DNA of 51,654 nucleotides, from NCBI RefSeq assembly GCF_014697195.1, contig NZ_JACJRJ010000045.1, positions 1 through 51,654 on the forward strand, read 5' to 3'. The translations under genes were made by a program, and so were the position numbers. Positions 25,401 through 34,351 of the stretch are shown here, piece after piece (position 1 is the first letter of the stretch; the number at the start of each line of letters is the position of its first letter). Source of the DNA: Cylindrospermum sp. FACHB-282. Its GTDB lineage: Bacteria > Cyanobacteriota > Cyanobacteriia > Cyanobacteriales > Nostocaceae. Below the pieces are notes generated by a model. The model was given only the letters and a program-made list of their open reading frames with translations, made no database searches and was not told the DNA's origin.

Positions 25401-27324
25401 CGGCGTCACAAGAGTAATAAAAATGTGCTTCCTCCTGATTAAAAAGTAAATCGTAGTCTGTTTTGCCAACGATATCTTCTAGATTGTCAAAACCAGCCAT
25501 TTTAGCAAAGTTGCGATTACAACCCAAGAAGACAGAATTTATGTCTTTCCAGAAAATACTATGGGGGATAGTATCCATAATTAGCTGCAACATTTTCTGG
25601 GATTGCCGCAGTTGCTTTTCTACCATCTGGCGATCGCCTATTTCTGACACCAGCTGCTGATTGATTTGTTGTAAGGCAATCGTGCGTTCAACCACGCGCA
25701 TTTCTAGCTCTTGGTTAGCCTGTTGTAGGGCTGCTTGTGCTTGCACACGATCATTAATATCCACCGAAACTCCAATCAGACGATAAGGGCTGCCTGTGGT
25801 ATTGCTCAAAACTATCGCCCTTGTGAGAAACCATTTGTACTCAGATAGTTGCCCTTCTATGAGTACTCGATACTCTAGCTCCAAGGAACCAAGATTAGCA
25901 ATCGCCAACCGGTTAGCACTATCAACCTTTTGCCGATCATCTGGGTGTATGCCGATCAAGTATTCAGGGTAAGATATTTCTTGAGTTTTTCCTGGGCCAC
26001 CAACCATACTCAAAAATAATATCTGGTCATTTTCCAGATTCCGCTCCCAATAAATTGTATTAGTCGCTTCCAACGCCAATGTTAAACGGGTAGCGCTTTC
26101 CTGCAATGCCTCAAAAGCCTGCTGGTGTTCGGTGATATCTTCGGCAATCCCAGTGAAGCGGTAAACTTCGTCAAAATCATTGCTCACAGGAAAGGTTTTT
26201 TCAGAAATCCAGCGCAATTCGCCGTTGGGGCGGAAAATCCGATATACTTCGTTGAAAGATTCACCTAATTTTAGACTTTCTATCCCTTGTAGATAGCGAT
26301 CGCGGTCTAGGGGATGAATCGATACATAATAGTCCTGGGGATTTTCGTAGAGGCCAGCGGCGCTTTTACCCCAAATTTTTTCGTAAGCTGGGCTAATGTA
26401 ATATAAATTATGCTGTTTAGCATCTCGGACAAAAAAGACTTGGGGAATATTTTCTGTCAGTTGCTGAAATAGCTCTTCGCTCGAACGCAGCGCTGCTTCA
26501 TTTTGTTTGCTATTGCTAATGTCTCGCTGTATGGAAATAAAATGAGTGATTTTTCCAGCTTGATCTTTAATCGGGACTAAATTTATCTCCACCCAGTATG
26601 TAGAGCCGTTCTTGTGATAATTAATTAATTCCGTCCTAATCGGTAAACCAGCTTCCAGGGCGGCGCGAATTCTCGTAAGTTGGGTGCTAGAGGTTTGCTC
26701 ACCCTGTAAAATCCGCGGTGTTTTTCCCAGGACTTCATCCGCTGTGTAGCCACTCATGCAGCTAAAGGCAGCGTTGACATAGACTATCCGGGGGCCAAAA
26801 GGTTCATCTAGTGTCTCAGCTTCAGTAATCAGAATAGCATCGTTGGCATTGACCACAACTGACTCTAACAACCGTAGTCGTTGTTCAGTTTGGCTGAATT
26901 TACCGGAAATTTCCGCTGTTGCTTGTGCTATCCCTTGACAAATACTTTTAGCGGTGATTGTCCCCAGGAGTTGGCCTTGGTGATCGATCACTGGTACTAA
27001 CCGCAACTGATCTTGGTTGAACAGTGAAAGTATTGACGCCAGCTGATAAAAATCAGACACCTTAACCGTCATAGCTGAGGTAGTCATAACTTCAGAAATT
27101 TTGGCTGTAGTCAAGTCAGCCCCCGAAGCTACCAGCTGCACCATGTCTTGTGCTGTAAAACACCCCAATAACAGCGCCTCTGACCTTACCAAGACACCTT
27201 TGCCCCTTGTTGCCATCAGTGCGATCGCATCTAATACTGGCGTTTCCGGTGCAACCGTCAGCGGCGAAAAGTCAATCACTGACTCTAAGCTTTCTAGCGT
27301 GAGATGCTGAGGTAAGGCTTGCAT
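22450..27324 (-). CDS. CBS/multi-PAS/GAF sensor histidine kinase
   Basis: A 1624-aa cytoplasmic kinase with no membrane helix. It begins with two CBS units (about residues 15-140: IDFSPLTVAPETPVLDAIALMA and VPVIDHQGQLLGTITAKSI). Many PAS/PAC units follow (I count about nine, with repeated HPEDQ/HPDD and ITERK-like tails), with a GAF domain around 990-1130. The HisKA box is SMTSHEFRTPLS (His1402), then the N-box NLLSNAIKYSPNG and DQGIGIPEE...GTGLGLSIVKN. There is no receiver domain. It sits just upstream of the REC-EAL gene and overlaps it, forming a signalling operon. CBS modules often bind adenylates, so energy state may feed in along with PAS ligands or light. Confidence 0.93.
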   Translation of the reverse strand: MQALPQHLTLESLESVIDFSPLTVAPETPVLDAIALMATRGKGVLVRSEALLLGCFTAQDMVQLVASGADLTTAKISEVMTTSAMTVKVSDFYQLASILSLFNQDQLRLVPVIDHQGQLLGTITAKSICQGIAQATAEISGKFSQTEQRLRLLESVVVNANDAILITEAETLDEPFGPRIVYVNAAFSCMSGYTADEVLGKTPRILQGEQTSSTQLTRIRAALEAGLPIRTELINYHKNGSTYWVEINLVPIKDQAGKITHFISIQRDISNSKQNEAALRSSEELFQQLTENIPQVFFVRDAKQHNLYYISPAYEKIWGKSAAGLYENPQDYYVSIHPLDRDRYLQGIESLKLGESFNEVYRIFRPNGELRWISEKTFPVSNDFDEVYRFTGIAEDITEHQQAFEALQESATRLTLALEATNTIYWERNLENDQILFLSMVGGPGKTQEISYPEYLIGIHPDDRQKVDSANRLAIANLGSLELEYRVLIEGQLSEYKWFLTRAIVLSNTTGSPYRLIGVSVDINDRVQAQAALQQANQELEMRVVERTIALQQINQQLVSEIGDRQMVEKQLRQSQKMLQLIMDTIPHSIFWKDINSVFLGCNRNFAKMAGFDNLEDIVGKTDYDLLFNQEEAHFYYSCDAEVMKTNTPQYQIITPQQQADGKQIWLETNKVPLHNPEGNVVGMLGTLENITARKQAQAALEKSEERFRFLAESIPQKVWITQANGSIEYVNQRSLDFFGCNLEQILGWGWQEWVHPEDQPRYLALWQKSIVTGTPLEIECRLLRGADKNYRWHLIRALPLRDRQGKILNWFGTSTDIDDRVSAEVALRESEQRYHTMATVSPVGLFRTDSVGNCLYVNERWCEITGLKKHQAAGFGWFAAIHPQDQERVATEWHQAVSQGLLFRSEYRFQRPDASVSWVFGQAVAELTDQGEVIAYIGTITDISQQQAALCDRQRAEAALAERVRLADFRADVDAVLTQNGTLETMMCGCTQALVKHLNAAFARIWKLNKDDQVLELQVSSGIYTHIDGPDSRIAVGLWKIGLIAESGQPHLTNSLQDDDPISDQEGMIAFAGYPLIVEGETLGVIAMYCRQILTESTFKALGIAADAIAIGIKRKQTEEALRDSEERFRNLVEASSDWVWEVDANSLYTYVSPKVRDILGYEPEEVLGKTPLDFMSPPKRGSIAQDFAAIFVAPQPFQCRENFQIHKNGHLVVLETSGVPVFDSEGKLSGYRGMSRDITQRQQEAAALREMQQRLQYLLASSPAVIYTCKSSNDFGAIFISKNVTAMMGYEAQKFVENSSFWFSHIHPEDAPQVLDKLSKVLELGSYSLEYRFLHQDNTYRWVYDQGKVVRDEIGNPLELVGYWADITNRKQLEQELRVALEKEKELNELKSRFVSMTSHEFRTPLSTILSSSELLEHYSHKWTAEKQLTHLHRIQTAVKRMTEMLNDILVIGKVEAGRLEYRPTCFDLVEYCRQLVEEMQMNLSNQNFICFTSEYESLPCCMDDKFLGHILSNLLSNAIKYSPNGNTGKFTLTCQGEQAVFEIQDQGIGIPEEDLPRLFESFHRARNVGNILGTGLGLSIVKNCVEIHKGEISVISTLGVGTKFTVTLPLNNPIQNEVNYA

Positions 27325-27479
27325 AGTTTATGAGAATAGCTATTATCAAAAAATAGTTATCTTAAGCAGCTTATTGATTTAAATATCTTCTAATATTGTG
27401 GCGCAAAAATAAGTAATAGTATCTGAGTTAACACCCTCCCAGCGCTAATTCTCGAAATCTTTATGCTCTGAGTATTAAT

Positions 27480-30194
27480 CTAGGGATAGAAATTCAGCCG
27501 CCGTTCGCCGTAACGCAACAGCCTTTCTATAGTCACAAGACGATTTTCCCAAGCTTTGACTTGATAGGGATTGTCCACAGCTTGTTGGCGCATCCAGTCC
27601 CGAAATTCATACTGGAACCGATTCAGTGAAGCTCTTACCGCTATTAACTTACTAGGCGAAGGTTGAGCCGCAAGCTGATTTAAAGCAATTTGTAACGCTT
27701 CTGCCTGATTGTTAAAATTGGAAATTGTGGTTGCAGGTATTTGCAGTTGGTTATTTTGCCAAACAAACTGCCATTCTCGTTGCAAAGCAGCATAACGGAC
27801 AGCAGCACTTTGAAAAGGCTGGCGATGAGGAATCGGTTCACTGGTTAGGCGTTGCCCCCTACCTTGGGTACTGCTAAAAAGTCTATCTAACTCATCGTTC
27901 AAATTCTCAGCCGCAAACAATGCATAACCACTAGTCGGCAAATCCCTAACCAGTTGCAGTTGATCAAATACCCCGACTGTTGGCAAAGAAAGCAAGCGAA
28001 TGCCCGGCATTAACAAAGTAGAGCCTAATTTAGTGGAAATACTCCAAGGGTGGGCCAATCTTTGGAAGCGAGAAGTATCCAGAGCATAAGTCATGGGCAC
28101 AATTAAATCTATATCCCCCCGCCTAGACCAAACTTCCCAGTGCTGTTGGATTTTTTGAATCCGTTCTATTTCTGGCAAAGGAAATACAGCTACCGACAAA
28201 ATCAAATTAGATCGCTGTTGTCGCAACTGCTGGGATACTTCAGCCACAAAGGTATCAACTTGCTGGGTGCGAAATGCCGTCCATTTTTGCCATAAATCCC
28301 GGTCATTGGGAGAAATAGTCAGAGGATCTACACCAGTCAGTTGCTGAAATTGCTCTCTTGACGCTTTACCATAGCCATAAATTCGCCCTGCATAAGGGTC
28401 TTGGAAGGGATAGCGAATGTAGTCTAGGTGTAGACCATCTACCTGATAACGGCTGACAATTTCGGTGTACAGCTTTAGTAAATAGGAACGCAATTCTGGA
28501 TTCGCTGGATCAAAGAATGGCTTAGTCTGACCAACGGGAATCATTTTGCCATTTTGATCATAATTTGCCCAATCGGGATGAGCTGCCAGTACAGGCCCTG
28601 GATAATCTGGATTGACATTGATAATTTTATTGTGCCCCTGGTTACCAGCAGCAAAAGTCCAAACCCAAGCGTGTAACTCCATACCCCGCTCATGGGCTAG
28701 TTTGACGCCGGCTTCAAGTGGATCCCAGCCTTTAATTAGGGGGTTTTGCTGCGGTGCAACTTGGCTAGGATAAATTGGATAACTAGCATTAATAGTTTCA
28801 AAAAAAACGGTGTTAAACCCGGCTTTTGCCAGTCGATCAAATACCAAAGCCAGTCCTTCTTCGCTACCAGCTTTGACAATTGTTCCCCGGTCTAACCACA
28901 CTGAACGGATTTCTGGTGAAGCCAACCGCCGATTTATGGGCAACTGCTTCCACAAATTTGCCTTTGTTGCCAGCCACTGCTGACGTGCTAAGGCATAGTT
29001 TTTTTGGGCAACCAACAGCGGTATGTTTTTGGCAACTACCCTGGACTGCGCTAAGACTTGCTCTCTGCTGGCCGCTGATGCCCCTAGTTTGTTGGCAGCT
29101 AAGTGGGTTTGTTCTTCTTTAAGAGATTGGGGCATTTCACTAATGTTAGCAGCATAGGCTGATGCCGCTAAATGAGCGCTTTCCACACGCCCAATCAAAT
29201 TTTCTAGCTCTTGCTGAAGAGCTAGAGCTTCTTTCCTATCTATCGGCTGTTGAGAATTGGGGAGCACATCCAGACGCACCCCTTGTTCCAGTTGATCAAT
29301 TACCTCTTGGGAAGCTGGGGGTTTGACTTTGGGCAGAGGTTTGGGAGCAGTTGTCGGTGCTGGGTTTTGAGTGGGTGAGGATGACTGAATTTCTGGCCTT
29401 TTTGATGCTGTCACCACTGAGTTGTTGCAGCTTTGGGAACCTCCAGCTACTTTTTTATTCGTGCCATTTAAGGGTAATGTCAGATAACGATTGAGGGCTG
29501 CTTTTAACCAAGCACTATCTAAATCCGCTGTTGAAGCTGCATCTGTTCCCCAACGCCAGCCCAAAAAGGTGGAGCGTTCTGTTGTCAGCACGGCGACGGG
29601 ATGATCTTGGGAATTCCACACAGCAGCAGTTTGACTGGTCATGTCATTGGGAATCACAACACCGCCGCGAACTTTGCCAAAAAGCCCGTTTTGGGTTGCC
29701 CAATCTTGAATCTTGGTTTTGGCGGGTTGTAATTGTTGGCTACCATTCAAACTAAATCCCCAATAACCTCCGAGGATGGTTCGCAATAACTGCCGTACTC
29801 CCGGCGCTGACAGGCTACCGACGGGGCCACTAGCAATTAAGCGTCCTCCCTTGCTCATCCATTCTTCTAGAGCGATCGCTTGTACGGGGGTTAATTTCTC
29901 CACATTTGGCAAAAATAATACCTGTCGTTGGCCCCAATCTGCGGCACTTTGTACATCAGCTAGGGAAATCACACAATACTTCACCCCAACAGTCTGCAAG
30001 CGATTGGCGATCGCATTCCATTGATTAGCGTTTTCTTGGCTGTTGACTACGCTGAATACAGCTTCTTCTGCCGCCGCCCTAGCTGGCAAAACACCCAAGC
30101 AATTAAAAACTAAAAAATTAAAATTTAAAATGAATAATCCGGCTGTTTTAATGTTTAATTTGCTATTTTTAGGTTGATTTTCCCGATTCCTCAC
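27480..30194 (-). CDS. GH10-like (DUF187) glycoside hydrolase, exported
   Basis: A 904-aa protein with an N-terminal hydrophobic export segment (about residues 18-40: LFILNFNFLVFNCLGVLPARA). Residues 45-270 form a glutamine-amidotransferase/ThuA-like fold region. A Pro/Ser linker and a helical stretch follow. The GHL10 barrel has GFNTVFFETINASYPIYPS, HAWVWTFAAGN and VDGLHLDYIRYPF (Asp and Arg pattern of the family). The protein is likely periplasmic or envelope-bound and may act on cell-wall or exopolysaccharide glycans; the substrate is not known. Confidence 0.85.
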   Translation of the reverse strand: MRNRENQPKNSKLNIKTAGLFILNFNFLVFNCLGVLPARAAAEEAVFSVVNSQENANQWNAIANRLQTVGVKYCVISLADVQSAADWGQRQVLFLPNVEKLTPVQAIALEEWMSKGGRLIASGPVGSLSAPGVRQLLRTILGGYWGFSLNGSQQLQPAKTKIQDWATQNGLFGKVRGGVVIPNDMTSQTAAVWNSQDHPVAVLTTERSTFLGWRWGTDAASTADLDSAWLKAALNRYLTLPLNGTNKKVAGGSQSCNNSVVTASKRPEIQSSSPTQNPAPTTAPKPLPKVKPPASQEVIDQLEQGVRLDVLPNSQQPIDRKEALALQQELENLIGRVESAHLAASAYAANISEMPQSLKEEQTHLAANKLGASAASREQVLAQSRVVAKNIPLLVAQKNYALARQQWLATKANLWKQLPINRRLASPEIRSVWLDRGTIVKAGSEEGLALVFDRLAKAGFNTVFFETINASYPIYPSQVAPQQNPLIKGWDPLEAGVKLAHERGMELHAWVWTFAAGNQGHNKIINVNPDYPGPVLAAHPDWANYDQNGKMIPVGQTKPFFDPANPELRSYLLKLYTEIVSRYQVDGLHLDYIRYPFQDPYAGRIYGYGKASREQFQQLTGVDPLTISPNDRDLWQKWTAFRTQQVDTFVAEVSQQLRQQRSNLILSVAVFPLPEIERIQKIQQHWEVWSRRGDIDLIVPMTYALDTSRFQRLAHPWSISTKLGSTLLMPGIRLLSLPTVGVFDQLQLVRDLPTSGYALFAAENLNDELDRLFSSTQGRGQRLTSEPIPHRQPFQSAAVRYAALQREWQFVWQNNQLQIPATTISNFNNQAEALQIALNQLAAQPSPSKLIAVRASLNRFQYEFRDWMRQQAVDNPYQVKAWENRLVTIERLLRYGERRLNFYP

Positions 30195-30766
30195 TCCTTA
30201 CCCCTCATGTAATTTTAGATTTTAGATTTTGGATTTTAGATTAAAAATTTGGCAATTGATGCTGTTGATAATTTCTGATTTTTTCTAAATCTAAAATACC
30301 CTATTTAACATCTAAAATTATCACATTCATTGAGCATTTTACAAAACTCAGCACTGAAAAATCAGTAATAAACCTCTTGCAAAATAGCAATTTATTGATA
30401 TACGCACACAAATACACCCTGATTTATCTGTGTTTCTCTTGACCACCACAGGAGATAGAGAGGGCTAAAAGCCGCTCACTACGAACTAATTTCAACATTT
30501 GTTACTTTACTACGACTTAACGGACAGGAAACACTAAATATGAAGCATTGCTTAAGTCTGTTGTCGGGTGCGTCAGACCCAATAATTTGGCAATAATGAA
30601 CAGATTTTGGACATCTGACCCACCCTACAAAGCCATGTTCAAAAGCCGAAAATGACCAACTATCGTTGCTCCATATCGTGTTCAATTTGTATAGTGCGTA
30701 AGTTCTATTTACTTAAAATAGTTTGATTTCTTTTTGCATACTTATTGCCAGAAGTTGACAAAAAAC
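30195..30766. other. Repeat-bearing intergenic region
   Basis: About 570 bp. It contains AT-rich near-repeats of TTTTAGATT, a hairpin remnant with AGGGCTAAAAGCCGCTCACTAC (a relative of the palindrome at 5049) and the 63-bp inverted-repeat element at 30566-30628. Short minus-strand open frames here look accidental. Confidence 0.6.
30566..30628. repeat. 63-bp inverted-repeat element, copy 1
   Basis: The termini are GGGTGCGTCAGAC and its near complement (TCTGACCCACCC) around an AT-rich middle containing ACAGATTTTGGACATC. A second copy occurs at 38123-38186 with better terminal complementarity. This is a MITE-like or REP-like dispersed unit; its mobilising enzyme is not evident here. Confidence 0.8.
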
Positions 30767-32095
30767 TCAGCACTGAATACAGGTATTGATTAAATCCTCA
30801 ACTCCCGCAACAGGCAAGATTTTTGTATCCAGTTGGCGAGATACTTCCTGAATACTCATATCATCTAAAAATATCAATTCACCATGTTTCAGCATGACAT
30901 TTGGCAACAAAATTCCCTCGCCTAAATCTTGTCCCTGTAAGTTTAAAAGCAAATCATGACCAGTAAGTAATCCGGTAACACTAATACTTTGTCCCCAATA
31001 ATCGCTAGATAATGCCCGCATATTTACCTCTAAACCTTCAACAGCATTCAACTGTTTGACGATAGGTTGAAATGCTTGTTCAACCGCGTTTCCGACAACC
31101 CAAGTTAATTTTCTTTTGGGAGAAATTTTTGGCGGTAACAATTCGGCAGCGGCCTTGGCGAATTGCTTGATAAACAAACGAATGGAACCAACACCGTTAT
31201 CAATTTGGGGATATTCCTCATATTCAGCTTCACTGGGTAATTTCTCACCAGCAATCAAAAACCACTCATCGGCTAACCAAGCAAAGTTAGAACCGAATTG
31301 TTGACGAAATTGTTGCAAAAGCGAAAGCACTTGAGTAATCACTTCCTGTGCTTTTTCTGGCGTCACAGGTGTGAGTTCGTCTTCTTGGGGGCGAAACCGC
31401 GTCAAACCCACCGGCACAACTGCCACAGATGCCACGGCAGGTATTTCCCCAGTATGAAAAGATGCTAAATCTCGTAATGTTTTTTCTAGATGTTCGCCAT
31501 CGTTGATACCAGGACAAACTACTACTTGAGCATGAATTTGCAGTCTTCTTTCTCGGAACCACTGGAGTTGTTGCAAAATTTGTCCCCCACGGGGATTTTT
31601 TAGCAGTCTAGTTCTGACTTCCGGTTCCGTGGCATGAACAGAGACATACAAAGGAGACAGGCGCATTTGTTCAATCCGCTGCCATTCTTTTTCTGGTAAG
31701 TTAGTCAGGGTTAGGTAAGATCCATACAAAAAGCTCAGACGGTAATCGTCGTCTTTTAAGTACAAGCTAGAGCGCTTACCTGGTGGCTGTTGGTCAATAA
31801 AGCAAAATGGGCAACGGTTATTACACTGAATTAAACCATCAAATAGGGCAGTTTCAAACTCTAGCCCCAAGTCGTCGTCGTATTCTTTTTCGATTTCAAG
31901 ATGATGGATTTTACCAGCAGTGTCTAAAACTTCTAGCTCCAAAACTTCATCAGCACATAAAAATTGATAATCAATTAAATCACGGGGATGTGTGCCATTG
32001 ATGGCCACGATTGCATCCCCCACATCAAAGCCAATCTCTGCGGCTATGGAGTCTGGAAGGACTTTAGTAATTTTAGCAGGATGAATTGTAGTCAT
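30767..32095 (-). CDS. PDZ/radical-SAM FeS protein, cyanobacterial family
   Basis: A 442-aa protein. The N-terminal PDZ-like domain (about residues 1-75: VLPDSIAAEIGFDVGDAIVAING) is followed by a radical-SAM-type cysteine motif CNNRCPFC (Cys91, Cys95, Cys98) and a C-terminal DUF512 domain. It matches a cyanobacteria-specific oxidoreductase family of unknown reaction. The ATG at 32093-32095 lies within the first unit of a heptamer array (CATTGGT on the plus strand), so the leader of this gene is made of the repeat. Confidence 0.88.
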   Translation of the reverse strand: MTTIHPAKITKVLPDSIAAEIGFDVGDAIVAINGTHPRDLIDYQFLCADEVLELEVLDTAGKIHHLEIEKEYDDDLGLEFETALFDGLIQCNNRCPFCFIDQQPPGKRSSLYLKDDDYRLSFLYGSYLTLTNLPEKEWQRIEQMRLSPLYVSVHATEPEVRTRLLKNPRGGQILQQLQWFRERRLQIHAQVVVCPGINDGEHLEKTLRDLASFHTGEIPAVASVAVVPVGLTRFRPQEDELTPVTPEKAQEVITQVLSLLQQFRQQFGSNFAWLADEWFLIAGEKLPSEAEYEEYPQIDNGVGSIRLFIKQFAKAAAELLPPKISPKRKLTWVVGNAVEQAFQPIVKQLNAVEGLEVNMRALSSDYWGQSISVTGLLTGHDLLLNLQGQDLGEGILLPNVMLKHGELIFLDDMSIQEVSRQLDTKILPVAGVEDLINTCIQC

Positions 32096-32157
32096 TGGTC
32101 ATTGGTCATTGGTCATTGGTCATTGGTCATTGGTCATTGGTCATTGGTCATTGGTCA
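32093..32157. repeat. Heptamer array, nine CATTGGT units
   Basis: Nine perfect CATTGGT units (32093-32155) plus a partial one. The first unit contains the start codon of the PDZ/radical-SAM gene, read on the minus strand as ...ACCAATG. Confidence 0.95.
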
Positions 32158-32459
32158 AGAGTCTAAATATAAAATCTTGATTAATAACTAATAACTATTT
32201 TTTAACAGTTCTGCCCAGATCGCACAAAGGAAAATTTAACACCCTTGGGAAAAACCTGTCCAAAATTGGTAAGCCAATGCTAGTTGGCGGCTTTAATAAT
32301 CTCGTTTTCACACAAGATATTCGGTGATGCCGCCAAAAAGCTCCGAGTTTACCCATCTAACGAATAGATTTTGGATCAGGAACCGCTAATCAAAGGATAA
32401 CTTTAATGAAACCCTATATCTGGAGAGTCCATACCATAAAATTAATGCAATGACAAGTA
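32158..32459. other. Intergenic between uppP and the radical-SAM gene
   Basis: About 300 bp, AT-rich, no ORF and no strong hairpin. It presumably holds the promoter of the downstream minus-strand gene. Confidence 0.45.
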
Positions 32460-33398
32460 TTAATTATTCTGTAACAGTCCAAATGCGATCGCACTCAAGA
32501 TTGATGCCCCAAATGCCAAGCGATACCAGATAAATATTAAAGTATTCTGGGTTTGAAGATATCGCAACAGCCAGGCTATGGATAGATAAGAAAATACAAA
32601 GGATGATAATGTACCAACCAATACTAGTGCCAAGTCAATTTTGCCCAGAGCCTCTTTAAAAAATGCATACAAAGTAGCAATGGTAAGAGTGGGAATTCCT
32701 AGCAGAAAGGAAAATCTTGCCGCTGTGCTACGTTCCAAACCAATAAATAACGCCGTTGTCACAGTTGAGCCAGAACGGGAGGCACCAGGTACTAAAGCAA
32801 TCATCTGGCCTAGCCCAATTAAGACGCCATCACGAATTGTTAAGTTGTCGAAGTTCCGCTTGCGACTCCCCAACTTTTCCGCTGCTGCTAATAAAAGTGC
32901 CATCCCAATGGAAGTAATGGCAATGGTAGTCATGCTATTAATCGTAGATTTATCGTCATTAAGTGCTTTTTTTAGCAGAAATCCCCCCACCAGGGCAGGC
33001 AATGTGCCTACAGCTATCCCAACAAGCAATTGCCATTCTTCTCGTTGCCAGTCTTTTTGCTGAACAGCCGCCCATCCTCCAGCCAAAATCTTAGTAATAT
33101 CTGACCAAAAATAAATTAACACTGCGACGACGCTACCAAATTGAATCGTGGCCAAAAACGGCTTACCTGCCACTGCATCCCAGTGCAATGCTTTAGTAAA
33201 CACCTGAAGATGAGCAGTGCTGCTGATGGGTAGAAACTCTGTGATGCCTTGGACAATTCCCAGAATAAATGCCTGAATCAGTCCTTCGATCAAATTAACT
33301 CCACCAGTGGAGGCTTCACTAGGTACTCCCACCTGTAAAAGTTGCCCCCATAAAGGGAATAGCCAGTCTACACCGCTTGCTTCTAAGATTGTCGCCAT
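32460..33398 (-). CDS. uppP: Undecaprenyl-diphosphate phosphatase
   Basis: UppP (BacA) recycles the lipid carrier of cell-wall and polysaccharide synthesis by removing one phosphate from undecaprenyl diphosphate in the membrane. The 312-aa protein has the family motifs EFLPISSTAHL and PGASRSGSTVTTALFIGL, and about eight hydrophobic segments. The N-terminus is about 40 residues longer than in many homologues (MATILEASGVDWLFPLWGQL...). Later Met or alternative starts are possible, but no ribosome site decides it. It diverges from the DUF3120 gene. Confidence 0.93.
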   Translation of the reverse strand: MATILEASGVDWLFPLWGQLLQVGVPSEASTGGVNLIEGLIQAFILGIVQGITEFLPISSTAHLQVFTKALHWDAVAGKPFLATIQFGSVVAVLIYFWSDITKILAGGWAAVQQKDWQREEWQLLVGIAVGTLPALVGGFLLKKALNDDKSTINSMTTIAITSIGMALLLAAAEKLGSRKRNFDNLTIRDGVLIGLGQMIALVPGASRSGSTVTTALFIGLERSTAARFSFLLGIPTLTIATLYAFFKEALGKIDLALVLVGTLSSFVFSYLSIAWLLRYLQTQNTLIFIWYRLAFGASILSAIAFGLLQNN

Positions 33399-33571
33399 TA
33401 ACCCAACTCCTAAAAAGGATGCGTAATTTTAGCAAATTATCCCAGTTTACGGACTAGTAGTGATTCTTTCCGGGTGACGCAAAATTCAGGTAAGATAAGA
33501 ATGCCCAGGGGGGGGATTTTTGATTGTGATACTTTATGATAAGTAAAGTTTAGTAACAAATATTAAAAACT

Positions 33572-34351
33572 TTGATTAATAATACATTGTCTGCCTACAG
33601 TGCTTCTAATCCGTCTATTGATAAAGATTTGCGTTCAACTGACCCTGGACACAGGAGCGTTAAAGAATTAGAGTCTACACTCTCCTTCTCTCCTTCTCCA
33701 ACCCTGGGGATATCTTCCCCACAAGCTTGGTTAGTGTTTGCAGCGGCGGTGTTTTTGGTATCAGTGCCGGTGTTTGTAGAAGCGCCAATGGTGCGATCGC
33801 TCCCCACCCTGAGTTTAGCAATGACAGGATTTTGGCTGTGGCTGAGTTTTACCCTGATGTCACGTCCGCAAACTTATCTCTGGGGTGATTTGCTTTTAGG
33901 GTTCAGTTGGAGTTGGCTAGCAGGCTCCATTTACTGGGGCTGGTTGCGTTGGGAACCTGTGTGGCATTTGCCAGTAGAGTCCATTGGGCTGCCATTAGCC
34001 CTGTGGTGTTTGACCAGGAATTGGGGCAAAGTAGGTAGCTGGTTTTATTTAGGTTCTTTATTCGGTACCTTCTTAACCGATGTCTATTTCTACCTGGTAG
34101 ACTTGATGCCCTACTGGCGACAGATTATGAGAGTAGATGCAGATGGGGCGTCACAAATCTTACAAAATGCTTTGGTGCAAGTCGAAACCCCTTGGGGAGA
34201 AGCTTGGGCCCTAGTTCTTGCCCTAACGTTGTTGACAGTGGGAATTTTATCTTTAGGTGGAAAGCAACGACACTGGTACGCCTTTAGCGGAGCAGTTTTG
34301 AGTACAATTTTGGTAGACAGCCTATTTTTGCTAGCAGCGGCGATCGCCTAA
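33572..34351 (+). CDS. DUF3120 integral membrane protein
   Basis: A 259-aa protein with about six hydrophobic segments beginning near residue 55 (AWLVFAAAVFLVSVPVFVEAPMV). GSIYWGWLRWEPVWHLPVESIG and YFYLVDLMPYWRQIM match a conserved cyanobacterial family of unknown function. The start is a TTG with no ATG before the conserved region, so the N-terminal 50 residues are tentative. Confidence 0.8.
   Translation: MINNTLSAYSASNPSIDKDLRSTDPGHRSVKELESTLSFSPSPTLGISSPQAWLVFAAAVFLVSVPVFVEAPMVRSLPTLSLAMTGFWLWLSFTLMSRPQTYLWGDLLLGFSWSWLAGSIYWGWLRWEPVWHLPVESIGLPLALWCLTRNWGKVGSWFYLGSLFGTFLTDVYFYLVDLMPYWRQIMRVDADGASQILQNALVQVETPWGEAWALVLALTLLTVGILSLGGKQRHWYAFSGAVLSTILVDSLFLLAAAIA

Noticed and set aside
30479-30685. 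68-aa minus-strand ORF
   Set aside because: It overlaps the 63-bp inverted-repeat element and has no conserved pattern.
32641-33063. 140-aa plus-strand ORF opposite uppP
   Set aside because: Antisense shadow of uppP with no recognisable motif.
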